A stretch of 64,000 bases of DNA from Pseudobdellovibrio sp. (GTDB taxonomy: Bacteria > Bdellovibrionota > Bdellovibrionia > Bdellovibrionales > Bdellovibrionaceae), in the NCBI GenBank assembly GCA_023701385.1, contig JAMPXC010000001.1:1-64000 (forward strand), given 5' to 3'. Positions 17,456 to 25,806 of this stretch are shown one piece after another. A program made the position numbers and the translations under genes. The notes below the pieces were generated by a model. It did no database searches and had not been told where the DNA came from. It saw only the letters and a program-made list of their open reading frames with translations. Positions within the stretch are counted from its first letter, which is position 1. Every line of letters starts with the position of its first letter.

Positions 17456-19327
17456 TTAATCGCGTGCGCGTCTTTCAGAACGACCGCCTGATCTTCCACC
17501 ATCACGGCCACCACGGAATCCACCGCGTGAACCGCCACCAGCTGGACGACCTTCGCCACCACGTCCACCGCGGAAGCCACGACCTTCGCCGCCACCACGC
17601 TCAGAACGATCACCACCAAAGCTACGCTCTGGACGATCACCACGAGGAGCATCATTGCGATCACCGCGCTCAGAGCGATCACCACGGTCATCACGACCAC
17701 GGAACCCCCATGAACGACCTTCAGAACGGTCACCACCGCCATCACGGTCACGGCGTGAGAAACCGCCACCACCACCACGGCCACCGCGGAATCCGCGATC
17801 GCCACCGAAACCACGACGCTCGCCACGGCCTTCGCCGCCACGGTCATCATAGTTGCCTTCAGAACGACGGCCAGTGCCTTCGCCACGCTCACGTAATTCT
17901 AATGAACGAGGTTGTTTCATGCGAAGATCTTCGCCTTGGCCGATGTAGTTTAAAGCTTTTGCTAACCAAGTTTTAGTCTCAGTTGATAAATCAGACAGAC
18001 CTTCTAATTTATCAATCGCTTTTTCAAATTTAGCAGAATCTTTTTCGTGCATTTTCATGTCAGCGATTTGTTTTAACCAATTCATTTTCATGTTGATTTG
18101 AACATCTTCAACTAAAGGAATTTGTAAACCTTTGAATTTGAAATTTAAAGCGCGTTCGAAGCGAGATAATTTTCCAGATTCTTTTGGTTTAACCATTGTC
18201 CAAACTGTACCAGCTTTACCGGCACGACCTGTACGACCGATACGGTGTGTGTAAGTTTCAGTGTCCCAAGGGATTTCAAAATTCACAACGTGAGTTAAAT
18301 CCTGGATATCTAAACCGCGGGCCGCAACGTCTGTCGCCACAAGGATTTTTGTAGCTTTTCTTTTCATACGCTCGATAGTGCGCGTACGATCAGCTTGAAC
18401 TTTATCACCGTGTAAGGAGTCAACATCTAAACCTAAATTACGTAAACGTAATTCTAATTCAGCAACTTGTTTTTTAGTTGTTGCGAAGATGATTCCGTAA
18501 AATTCTGGAGTGTTCTTGATTAATAAAGATAAAGCATCTTCTTTATCTTCTTCAAAAATCACGCAAGCAAACGATTCAACATTTGTTTTTTCTGTGTGAG
18601 TATTTAAAGTTACTTCTTCAGCGTCTTTTAAGTACTTGTTCGATAAAGATTTGATTTGTTTCGACATAGTTGCCGAGAATAACCAAGTTCTTAAGTCAGT
18701 TTTTGCAGAAGCTTTCCAGATAGTTTCTAAAGCTTCTTCGAAACCGAAAGATAACATTTCATCAGCTTCGTCTAATACTAAGTATTTAACATCTGCTAAT
18801 TCAACGATGTTTTGATCCATTAAATCCACTAAGCGGCCCGGGGTAGAAACTAAAATTTCAGGGTTAGCTTTGATTGATTTAATTTGGCGGTCGTAAGATT
18901 CACCACCAACAACAGTTGTTACTTTTAATTTTTTGAATTCACCAAAGCTACGTAAGTTACTAGCAACTTGCTGAGCTAATTCACGAGTCGGGCAAAGAAT
19001 TAACGCTTGTAAACCAGCGCCAGCTTCTAAACGCTCAACGATCGGAAGACCGAACGCGGCTGTTTTACCAGTACCAGTTTTAGCTAATGCTACGATGTCT
19101 GTTTCGTTTTCTAACAAAAGCGGAATACAGGCTTTTTGAACCGGCGTTGCTTTCGTAAATTTAAGTTTTTCTAGAGCTTTTTGAACTTCAGCAGATAAGG
19201 CAAAACCCAAGAAATCATTTTTTTCGATTTCGTTACCGTCAGTGCTGTCTTGTTCAATAACAGGCTCAATATTTTTTTTAGATGCGTCTACATCAGTAGG
19301 CGCGATCACGTTTTCTGTGTCGTTCAC
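17456..19327 (-). CDS. DEAD-box RNA helicase with RGG-rich tail
   Basis: ATP-dependent RNA helicase, about 623 residues, of the CsdA/DeaD-RhlE group used in ribosome assembly and mRNA decay. Motifs in order: Q-motif with FTKATPVQKACIP, AKTGTGKTAAFGLP, PTRELAQQ, STPGRLVD, DEADEML, SAT, HGDKVQADR, VATDVAARGLDIQ, HRIGRTGRAG. The last 130 residues are an Arg/Gly/Asp/Ser-rich RGG tail, likely for RNA binding. I chose the GTG at 19327 (protein beginning MNDTENVIAP) because AGAAGGAAAA sits just upstream; an upstream in-frame ATG would add 14 residues lacking a ribosome binding site. The upstream region is long and hairpin-rich, as in cold-shock helicase mRNAs. Confidence 0.93.
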   Translation of the reverse strand: MNDTENVIAPTDVDASKKNIEPVIEQDSTDGNEIEKNDFLGFALSAEVQKALEKLKFTKATPVQKACIPLLLENETDIVALAKTGTGKTAAFGLPIVERLEAGAGLQALILCPTRELAQQVASNLRSFGEFKKLKVTTVVGGESYDRQIKSIKANPEILVSTPGRLVDLMDQNIVELADVKYLVLDEADEMLSFGFEEALETIWKASAKTDLRTWLFSATMSKQIKSLSNKYLKDAEEVTLNTHTEKTNVESFACVIFEEDKEDALSLLIKNTPEFYGIIFATTKKQVAELELRLRNLGLDVDSLHGDKVQADRTRTIERMKRKATKILVATDVAARGLDIQDLTHVVNFEIPWDTETYTHRIGRTGRAGKAGTVWTMVKPKESGKLSRFERALNFKFKGLQIPLVEDVQINMKMNWLKQIADMKMHEKDSAKFEKAIDKLEGLSDLSTETKTWLAKALNYIGQGEDLRMKQPRSLELRERGEGTGRRSEGNYDDRGGEGRGERRGFGGDRGFRGGRGGGGGFSRRDRDGGGDRSEGRSWGFRGRDDRGDRSERGDRNDAPRGDRPERSFGGDRSERGGGEGRGFRGGRGGEGRPAGGGSRGGFRGGRDGGRSGGRSERRARD

Positions 19328-19558
19328 AATTTTCCTTCTTGCGTGCCGAGGGCACGACGTCATGTGCATTTTGCTCTTTGCAAAATCTGCTGTTTATTGA
19401 GGGCACACAGTCGCACCAAATTGCTTATTAGTAAAGCAATGCGTCGCTCAAAACGATTTTAAGCCGCTTTGGTGTAATAGTTATACAGTTCCTGCATCCG
19501 GCAGGATTTTAAATGTATGTGGACGTCGTAGAAGAGGAAACCTTTGGATTAGGGATCG
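19328..19558 (-). promoter_or_regulatory. Long structured leader of the helicase gene
   Basis: About 230 bases between the Fe-S carrier gene and the helicase start. It contains several short hairpins: CGTGCC-GAG-GGCACG (19342-19356, right next to the ribosome binding site), ATTTTGC/GCAAAAT (near 19370), TTGCTT/AAGCAA (near 19420-19440) and TCCTGC/GCAGGA (19491-19507). Cold-shock helicase mRNAs often have long regulatory leaders; that this is one is inference. No confident promoter boxes are seen. Confidence 0.4.
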
Positions 19559-19885
19559 TTATACGTTGAAGCTTGAACCGCAACCACAATTCTTCGTGGC
19601 GTTCGGGTTATTGAATACAAAGCCTTTTCCGTTTAGTCCGCCAGAAAATTCCAGCGTCATCCCAATTAAATACAGAAGACTTTGGCCATCAACAATGAGT
19701 TTTTGTCCGTTTGATTCAAAGACTTGGTCGCCCTCTTTGGCCTCAGAGCTGAAATCCATTTTATACGATAAACCAGAGCAACCACCTTTTTTTACTTCGA
19801 CTCGTAAAGGTGTTTCCTCGGTTTTGCCTTCCTCTTTTTTAAGGGCGGCTAATTTGATTGCAGCGGATTCTGAAATTTGAATCAT
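19559..19885 (-). CDS. A-type iron-sulfur carrier (IscA/ErpA family)
   Basis: A 108-residue A-type carrier that accepts and delivers Fe-S clusters to apoproteins. The three conserved cysteines are present: one in KKGGCSGLSYKM and two in NCGCGSSF at the C-terminus. The FVFNNPNA segment is also family-typical. Length fits if translation starts at the ATG at 19885 (MIQISESAA); an upstream TTG at 19903 would add six residues without family support. It stands alone between the helicase leader and a secreted protein, both on the same strand. It cannot be told from IscA, SufA or ErpA by sequence alone here. Confidence 0.93.
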   Translation of the reverse strand: MIQISESAAIKLAALKKEEGKTEETPLRVEVKKGGCSGLSYKMDFSSEAKEGDQVFESNGQKLIVDGQSLLYLIGMTLEFSGGLNGKGFVFNNPNATKNCGCGSSFNV

Positions 19886-19982
19886 GGGTCCACTATACCC
19901 CAAGATAGGGAGTTTGGCTAGGACCCATAATAGATTTAAATAGAATATATCGGAATTAGAAGCAGCTTAGTGGCCTTAGCCA

Positions 19983-20381
19983 CTAGAAACGTCTAACCGC
20001 TTCGCCCCAAACGTGAATTTGTACTGAATCTTGTTTGAACTGTAATACGAAATCACCTGTATCTGAACCTTCAAACGCTGGCCAATAAGCGATTTCGAAT
20101 TGGCAACGTTGCTGTGGTAATAACGTGCCTGAGCAATTGTGGTAAGCATTAAAATCAAAACTTCCCCACATATTAGCACTAACGTAATCAAGATTTTCAT
20201 CACCTGTGTTAGTCACTGTGTAACGAACAGAAGTGCGGCTGTTTACGAATACACGGCCAAACCAGTGAGAACCATAATCCATTGGTTGAACTTGTTCTGG
20301 AGTGATGTGAATTGAAACGGCAGCGTTAGCAGTTACGTTCACGCAAAGCACAGTCAATAAAGATAGAATGATTTTTGTCAT
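19983..20381 (-). CDS. Small secreted Ig-like domain protein
   Basis: A 132-residue protein with a signal peptide (MTKIILSLLTVLCVNVTANA) and one beta-sandwich domain. The pattern VRYTVTNTGDENLDYVSANM...CSGTLLPQQRCQFEIAYWPAFEGSDTGDFVLQF resembles the ASPM-SPD2-Hydin/choice-of-anchor-D type domain, in which a Cys pair spans the TLLPQQRC turn. These domains usually mediate binding, not catalysis. AAAGGAA lies upstream of the ATG. It is divergent from nrdJ. The partner or role is not visible. Confidence 0.85.
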   Translation of the reverse strand: MTKIILSLLTVLCVNVTANAAVSIHITPEQVQPMDYGSHWFGRVFVNSRTSVRYTVTNTGDENLDYVSANMWGSFDFNAYHNCSGTLLPQQRCQFEIAYWPAFEGSDTGDFVLQFKQDSVQIHVWGEAVRRF

Positions 20382-20472
20382 TGGAAATTCCTTTCACAAT
20401 TGGTGTTTATGACTAAATTGCATCAACTTTTTTTACCTTTGTCCAACAAAGATATTGTGCTTCAATATTTTT

Positions 20473-22734
20473 ATGGCCAAATCACTCCCGTTTTTTCAAC
20501 CGTATTTCACTGCGAACCGTAAGTCTCCGTATTTTAAAGCGAAATCTTATGAGGCTGTGATCAAAGATCAGCAAAATCGCATCTATTTTGAAAAACACGG
20601 TGTGGCAGCTCCCGAACACTGGTCACAAACTGCCGTAGATATCGCCGCCAGTAAGTATTTTCGTAAATCTGAAAAAGGCGAAAACTCCATTTTTGCCCTT
20701 GTAAACCGAATCGCTGCGGGGCTAAAAACCGCAAGCCAAAACGCCAAACTTTTTAAAAGTTCAAAAGAGTTAGAATCCTTTATTTCTGAAATTAAATTTC
20801 ATCTTTTAAACCAATCGGCGGCCTTTAATTCTCCGGTGTGGTTTAATTGCGGTCTTTATGAAGCTTATAAAGTTTCATCGAAAAGCCATCACTTTGCCTG
20901 GGATTATAAATCGAAAAAAATCACTGAAATCACAGATGCATTTAAGCGCCCACAGTGTTCAGCCTGTTTTATTCAATCGGTCGATGATTCTTTAGAATCT
21001 ATTTTTGACTTGGTAAAAACTGAAGCTAAGTTGTTTAAATACGGTTCAGGTTCAGGAACAAATTTTTCAACTCTAAGAAGTAAGTACGAAAATTTAAATT
21101 CTGGGGGCACAAGCTCGGGGTTAATTTCTTTCTTAGAAATCTTAGATAAATCAGCAGGGGCGATTAAATCGGGCGGTACAACCCGCAGAGCCGCTAAAAT
21201 GGTTTGTGTAGATATGGATCACCCTGAAATTTCAGAATTCATTTCATGGAAAATGAAAGAAGAAAAAAAGGCCCATGCTTTAATAGCGCAAGGCTATTCG
21301 GCGGAACTTGACGGGGAGTCGTATCACACGGTTTCTGGCCAGAACGCGAATAATTCAGTTCGTATTTCTAATAAATTTATGCACGCTTTAGAAAAGAATG
21401 CGCAATGGTCATTACGATCACGTGTAAATGGCAAAGTGGTTTCTGAAGTGGGTTCTGATCAATTATGGCAGCAGCTTTGTAAAGCCGCTTGGAATTGCGC
21501 CGACCCTGGGGTGCAGTTTAGCGATACAATTAATAAATTTCATACCTGTAAAGAAACAGCCCCAATCAACGCGAGTAATCCATGTTCAGAGTACATGTTC
21601 TTGGACGATTCAGCTTGTAATTTAGCTTCACTAAACCTGGTTAAATTTTTCGATCAATCAAAAGCCAACGATGAAAAATTTAAAATTCACGAATTTCTCA
21701 TTACCGTAAAAACGTTTATCTTAGCGCAAGAATTTTTAGTTGATTATGCCAGTTACCCCACTGAAAAAATCGCCAAGAACTCTCATGATTACCGCCCATT
21801 AGGTTTAGGTTACGCCAACCTTGGAAGCTTACTAATGCAAATGGGTTTAGGTTATGACAGCGATCACGCCAGAGCTTTTGCAGGAGCTGTGACCGCGATG
21901 ATGACAGGCATGGCATATTACACAAGTGCCGAACTTGCCGCGAAACTAAAACCATTTCCAGGCTTTAAAAAGAATAAAAAATCGATGATGGGCGTAATGA
22001 AGCTTCACCAAAAAGCTTTAAAAGATATTCAGTGGGATTTGCTACCAGCAGCCTACAAAGAAATCTGCCATGAGCTTTGGGCTGATGTAATCAAGATGGG
22101 TGAAAAGCATGGTTTTAGAAATGCTCAAGTTACAGTGATTGCCCCAACTGGCACAATCGGGCTTGTGATGGATTGTGATACCACAGGCATTGAGCCTGAT
22201 TTTTCACTGATCAAACATAAAAAATTATCAGGTGGCGGACAGCTTAAAATCGTTAACCAATCTGTAAAAATCGCTTTGGATAATTTAGGGTATTCAGAGG
22301 TTGAGCGCGATAAAATATTATTTCAAATCGAAAGTGGCGAGGATTTCATCGCGAGCAATATTTTAAAACCTGAACATAAAAAAATATTTTTCACCGCTGC
22401 GGGCACAACTCATACTGGTGATGATGTGTTATCTCCGGATGCACATATTCTGATGATGGCCGCTGTTCAGCCGTTTATTTCAGGGGCCATTTCAAAAACC
22501 GTAAATCTTCCAAACTCGGCCACAGAAAAAGATATTGCCGAAGTTTATCATAAGGCATGGCGTTTAAATTTAAAGGCTGTGGCCATTTACCGCGATGGAA
22601 GCAAGTTCGTACAACCGTTAAATCGAAATAAACCAGAGTTTCCGGCCTGTACTGAGTGTGGAAGCCCTACGGTGCTTGAATCAGGTTGTTATCGCTGCTT
22701 AAACTGCGGAACCACAACGGCCTGTTCGAGTTAA
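20473..22734 (+). CDS. nrdJ: Class II (B12-dependent) ribonucleotide reductase
   Basis: Adenosylcobalamin-dependent reductase producing deoxyribonucleotides for DNA synthesis with or without oxygen. The 753-residue protein shows the family landmarks [36 protein letters not shown], the active-site [21 protein letters not shown] region, [31 protein letters not shown], and a C-terminal zinc-ribbon [22 protein letters not shown] chose the ATG at 20473; an upstream TTG at 20455 only adds six residues. No B12 riboswitch is visible in the short gap. The reductase is monocistronic here, with no nrdR or thioredoxin nearby. Confidence 0.95.
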   Translation: MAKSLPFFQPYFTANRKSPYFKAKSYEAVIKDQQNRIYFEKHGVAAPEHWSQTAVDIAASKYFRKSEKGENSIFALVNRIAAGLKTASQNAKLFKSSKELESFISEIKFHLLNQSAAFNSPVWFNCGLYEAYKVSSKSHHFAWDYKSKKITEITDAFKRPQCSACFIQSVDDSLESIFDLVKTEAKLFKYGSGSGTNFSTLRSKYENLNSGGTSSGLISFLEILDKSAGAIKSGGTTRRAAKMVCVDMDHPEISEFISWKMKEEKKAHALIAQGYSAELDGESYHTVSGQNANNSVRISNKFMHALEKNAQWSLRSRVNGKVVSEVGSDQLWQQLCKAAWNCADPGVQFSDTINKFHTCKETAPINASNPCSEYMFLDDSACNLASLNLVKFFDQSKANDEKFKIHEFLITVKTFILAQEFLVDYASYPTEKIAKNSHDYRPLGLGYANLGSLLMQMGLGYDSDHARAFAGAVTAMMTGMAYYTSAELAAKLKPFPGFKKNKKSMMGVMKLHQKALKDIQWDLLPAAYKEICHELWADVIKMGEKHGFRNAQVTVIAPTGTIGLVMDCDTTGIEPDFSLIKHKKLSGGGQLKIVNQSVKIALDNLGYSEVERDKILFQIESGEDFIASNILKPEHKKIFFTAAGTTHTGDDVLSPDAHILMMAAVQPFISGAISKTVNLPNSATEKDIAEVYHKAWRLNLKAVAIYRDGSKFVQPLNRNKPEFPACTECGSPTVLESGCYRCLNCGTTTACSS

Positions 22735-22735
22735 T

Positions 22736-22754
22736 CTTAACAAAAGCTGTTAAG
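22736..22754 (+). terminator. Possible weak terminator hairpin after nrdJ
   Basis: CTTAACA-AAAGC-TGTTAAG stem starting two bases after the nrdJ stop. No T-run follows, so its function as a terminator is uncertain. Confidence 0.4.
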
Positions 22755-22850
22755 GTATGGTTAAAAATGCCCCATTTGTTACTATGAAATTACGTGAACT
22801 CTAAGAGCTAGTTCTAGGAATGCGCTTAGAGTTGTGGTATTCCGGACGGC

Positions 22851-23234
22851 ATGCAAGCCGGACCAACAATTCTAGTTATGGATGATGACATTGATTTACT
22901 TGAAGTGCTTCAAGAAACACTCGTTACTCTGTGTAAAGTTGATCAGGTGATCACGGCAACATCTATGGATTCTGTTCAACAACAAAAAGATAAAATTCTA
23001 AACTGTGAATTAGCCATTCTTGATGTCAACTTAGGGGCAGAAAGACCTTCGGGTGTTAATGTCGCCGAATGGTTACGCGCTAACGGCTTCAAAGGTAAAA
23101 TTGTTTTTCTAACAGGCCATGCGGTTTCTGATCCAGAAGTATTGGCCGCGACACGTATGCCTAACACAAAGGTTGTGGCAAAGCCTATTGGGCTTCCGCA
23201 GTTATTAGGCTTTGTTGAAGGAATTCACGCTTAA
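22851..23234 (+). CDS. Single-domain response regulator
   Basis: A 127-residue receiver domain without an output domain. Acidic residues D11-D13, the phospho-acceptor D58 in AILDVNLG, a Thr in FLTGHA and the conserved Lys in VVAKPIG are all present. Such proteins work by protein-protein contact or as phosphate shuttles. The stop codon overlaps the ATG of the next, frameshifted gene (TAATG), so the two were a translationally coupled pair. The second product carries a segment like the dimerisation/phosphotransfer region of kinases, which may be its natural partner. Confidence 0.88.
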   Translation: MQAGPTILVMDDDIDLLEVLQETLVTLCKVDQVITATSMDSVQQQKDKILNCELAILDVNLGAERPSGVNVAEWLRANGFKGKIVFLTGHAVSDPEVLAATRMPNTKVVAKPIGLPQLLGFVEGIHA

Positions 23235-23556
23235 TGATCAAACGAGTTTCTGAATTTCATATGGAAGCCTATCTCACAATGGTTTTTGTGCTGAAGCTTT
23301 TGAGCGTGCGGCCAGATTATTCTTAGCGGTGCGCGACCGCGCAAATTCGCCGTTACAAGTTATTAATTTATGCGCCACTCTTATTGAGTCACGCAATCCT
23401 GAAGAAGTAGAAACAGTTGAACGTTTGCGTCGTTCACTTTCAAAGCTTCAAGGTCTAACTGAAATCTTAGCCGAGACTGACGTGTGGCGCGAAACCTACG
23501 AAGCCGGTGGCGATATTTCTAAAGAAATCGATAAAACATTTTCTAAGCTGGTTTAG
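23234..23556 (+). pseudogene. Frameshifted gene, histidine-kinase-like helical fragment
   Basis: An ATG overlapping the receiver gene's stop opens MIKRVSEFHMEAYLTMVFVLK but stops at about 23325. One frame over, a long open stretch reads HNGFCAEAFERAARLFLAVRDRANSPLQVINL and continues in good order to 23556. Joining the two near the T5 run at 23283-23287 gives one protein of about 106 residues. The second half (RDRANSPLQVINLCATLIE) looks like the helical hairpin of a histidine kinase dimerisation domain, with N/P in the usual H-box positions. One missing T would explain it. It could be an inactivating mutation, a sequencing error, or a frameshift site. If only the second part is translated it would begin at GTG 23329 (75 residues). 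Confidence 0.6.
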
Positions 23557-23576
23557 TTCTTGCTCGAATTTCTTCT

Positions 23577-24641
23577 ATGAAGTTCATTCGTAAACTGTTA
23601 ATTATTATTTTGATTCTGGGGGCTATTCGGTTGCTTATTCCTGTTGTAGCATTGACAGGCATTAACTACGCCTTACGCCATAAAAATAAAGACTATACCG
23701 GTCATTTAAAAGATCTAGATTTGGCAATTCTGCGGGGGCAGATTGTTTTTAAAAATCTACATATCGAAAAAAGAGATAAGCCTCAGGCTTTGCGGCTTGA
23801 TGTGGCCAATACACAAGTGAATTATTCCTGGAAAAAGCTTTGGGATAAAAATGCTGTGGCTGAATTTTTTATTGATGGCGTGAGTGTGGTGATGACTGAA
23901 ATTCCTAAGATAAGACCACCCAAACCAGATGAGGTGAGTTTTGCTAAGATTAGAAAATTTTTAGCTGAATCAAAATGGTCTTCAGAGGTTTCTAAGTTAT
24001 CGGTGCGTAATGCGAATGTTAAGTTTGTCATGCCAGAGGCAAAAGTGCCATTGTCGGTAAATCGCATCTCGGTGGATCTATCTAATGTGCATCTATCGCC
24101 CGCGAAAAATTGGCAACTGGCTAACGTTAAAGTTGAATCGTATTTACAAGGCCAAGGCCACATGTCATTAAGAGGCCAAGTACAGCCTTTAGCTAAGCCT
24201 GTATTAGCGGATATGAATTTTTCTATTGTTGATTTTGATTTAAAAACTTTAAATGGCTTACTTTTAAAAATTCTTCCGATGGATTTAACACAGGGAAAAT
24301 TTTCGACCTATATTGAAGCGGCCAGTGAAAAAGGTCATACCAATGGCTATGTAAAACTATTTTTTGACGGCATTGACGTGGTTTCAAATCCGCAGAAATT
24401 AAAATCGGGCAGGCATTTTGTTATCGAGGCGGCAGCTGCTATCGGGAATTGGATTTTAAAAAACGATAAAGAAAAATCAGTGGCACTGAATTTACCTTTT
24501 AAGATTAAACACGATAACGTGGTCGTAAATACATCAGATGCTTTCTGGTCTACCTTAGAAAATAAACGTGATGAGCTTGATCGTAAATTCGATAATAGTG
24601 TCAGTTTCGCACAGAACCGCAGTGAAAGACTGCTTGAATAG
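23577..24641 (+). CDS. AsmA-like/DUF748 inner-membrane anchored protein
   Basis: A 354-residue protein with one N-terminal membrane helix (residues 5-27) and a beta-rich body. The opening (NYALRHKNKDYTGHLKDLDLAILRGQIVFKNLHIEKR) and repeated strand patterns (VNRISVDLSNVHLSP, ANVKVESYLQGQGHMSLRGQV, KPVLADMNFSIVDFDLKTLNGLL) match DUF748/AsmA-type proteins. These are thought to form elongated lipid-transporting or envelope-spanning structures. Reading starts 20 bases after the frameshifted gene. No clear Shine-Dalgarno sequence is visible. The function here, presumably envelope homeostasis, is inferred. Confidence 0.8.
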   Translation: MKFIRKLLIIILILGAIRLLIPVVALTGINYALRHKNKDYTGHLKDLDLAILRGQIVFKNLHIEKRDKPQALRLDVANTQVNYSWKKLWDKNAVAEFFIDGVSVVMTEIPKIRPPKPDEVSFAKIRKFLAESKWSSEVSKLSVRNANVKFVMPEAKVPLSVNRISVDLSNVHLSPAKNWQLANVKVESYLQGQGHMSLRGQVQPLAKPVLADMNFSIVDFDLKTLNGLLLKILPMDLTQGKFSTYIEAASEKGHTNGYVKLFFDGIDVVSNPQKLKSGRHFVIEAAAAIGNWILKNDKEKSVALNLPFKIKHDNVVVNTSDAFWSTLENKRDELDRKFDNSVSFAQNRSERLLE

Positions 24642-24793
24642 GTGTTTACCCATTGTGCCTCGCTATTTTAAGTTATGGGGAATAATTCCCGTAAGGGTTT
24701 GAGCCTTTTCTAATCTAGAAGTCATAGTGTGTGGCGCTTTAATTGCTTAACGAAACACGAACACAATTTAAACCGCACTTAAAGAAGGACAAC

Positions 24794-25024
24794 ATGCCTC
24801 AAACGCAGACAAGCAAAAGCCAAGTCACACGCAAAAGTCATATGAATAAAGATGATATGTCGAAAGCTACACCAACCAGTCGCCCTCGTGATGATATCAG
24901 AACGGCCTACGGTGGTGACGAAAACCGCGGTCCTGCGCGCAATCACAAGTCAAAATCTGCTAAGGGCGGGCGAGTTAAGGGGCGTAGGCTACCTGCTGAC
25001 TCCGGTAAAACGCCGATTCGTTAG
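24794..25024 (+). CDS. Small basic hydrophilic protein, unknown
   Basis: A 76-residue protein starting at the ATG at 24794, which has AAGAAGGA 6-8 bases upstream; an in-frame upstream start at 24743 would have none. Very rich in Lys/Arg/Ser/Gly/Asp, without hydrophobic segments: KSHMNKDDMSKATP, RPRDDIRTAYGGDENRGP, KGGRVKGRRLP. It looks disordered and could bind nucleic acid. I do not recognise it. About 150 bases upstream are free of genes. Confidence 0.6.
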   Translation: MPQTQTSKSQVTRKSHMNKDDMSKATPTSRPRDDIRTAYGGDENRGPARNHKSKSAKGGRVKGRRLPADSGKTPIR

Positions 25025-25200
25025 CCCCACATTGGAACCTTCAAAAAATAAAACCAAATATAACCAAGTCCGAAATGGAACTGATGGGATAAAAACTTCC
25101 TTGTTCAAATTTTGACGACGAAAAAAATAGACTGACAACGCGAGATTGTTTAGAAAAAGCCTGTCAATTTAATTTTATTTACCTGATTTTAGGAGAACGT

Positions 25201-25740
25201 ATGAAATACTTATTAATGATCATCGCAGTTATGGCTTTAACTCAAACAGCCAAAGCCCAATCTTGGCAGTATATGCCAGAGAACATGGCGCTGGTTAAAG
25301 AAAGTTTAAATAAAGATCTTTATACATCTCAAAACATGAACGTGAATTTTTCACTCTCTAAAAACCGCGAAGTGGCTCATTTACTAATTTTTAGTAATCT
25401 TTGCCCTAAAATCGAAGGCGGTATTTCTTGCTTAGCAATGCCTATGACGATTTTAAATGCGACATACACTCTTAAGCACATTGAGACCGATGCTTGCGGT
25501 ATTCAAACTTTTGTTTCTAATAATGTTGAAGTAGGCAGCCGTTTTATGAAAAACCAACGCCGTTTTGCGCAAGTACGCATTAAAGATTTTTCTAAATCAG
25601 TTTGTGAAATGATCTATACAGCTGATGTGCAAGTGGATTTAAAAGATACAACTTTAGATTCTGAATTAAATAAAGTTGAAATTCACTATTCAAAATTAAC
25701 ATTTAATTATTTTAAAGAAAGCGGCCCTGTGACTCAGTAG
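25201..25740 (+). CDS. Secreted protein of unknown function
   Basis: A 179-residue protein with a clear signal peptide (MKYLLMIIAVMALTQTAKAQ) and a strong ribosome binding site (TTAGGAGAACGT before the ATG). The mature part is beta-rich with four or five cysteines (NLCPKIEGGISCLAMP, DACGIQT, SVCEMI) that probably form disulphides. No family is recognised. A strong terminator lies downstream, so it is a single-gene unit. Confidence 0.8.
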   Translation: MKYLLMIIAVMALTQTAKAQSWQYMPENMALVKESLNKDLYTSQNMNVNFSLSKNREVAHLLIFSNLCPKIEGGISCLAMPMTILNATYTLKHIETDACGIQTFVSNNVEVGSRFMKNQRRFAQVRIKDFSKSVCEMIYTADVQVDLKDTTLDSELNKVEIHYSKLTFNYFKESGPVTQ

Positions 25741-25772
25741 TTGTTGTCTGATTTACAGTATCTCTTAAAACT

Positions 25773-25806
25773 AAAAGAGGCGATCGAAAGATCGCCTCTT
25801 TTTTTT
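25773..25806. terminator. Bidirectional intrinsic terminator
   Basis: Perfect 10-bp stem AGAGGCGATC-GAAA-GATCGCCTCT with a following T-run. It separates the secreted protein gene (+) from glnN (-). Confidence 0.95.

Noticed and set aside
17464-17976. His/Arg-rich frame on the plus strand
   Set aside because: It is the complement of the RGG tail of the helicase; composition is explained by that repeat.
20446-20461. NrdR box upstream of nrdJ
   Set aside because: ACAAAGATATTGTGC shares only part of the consensus and there is no second site; too weak to call.
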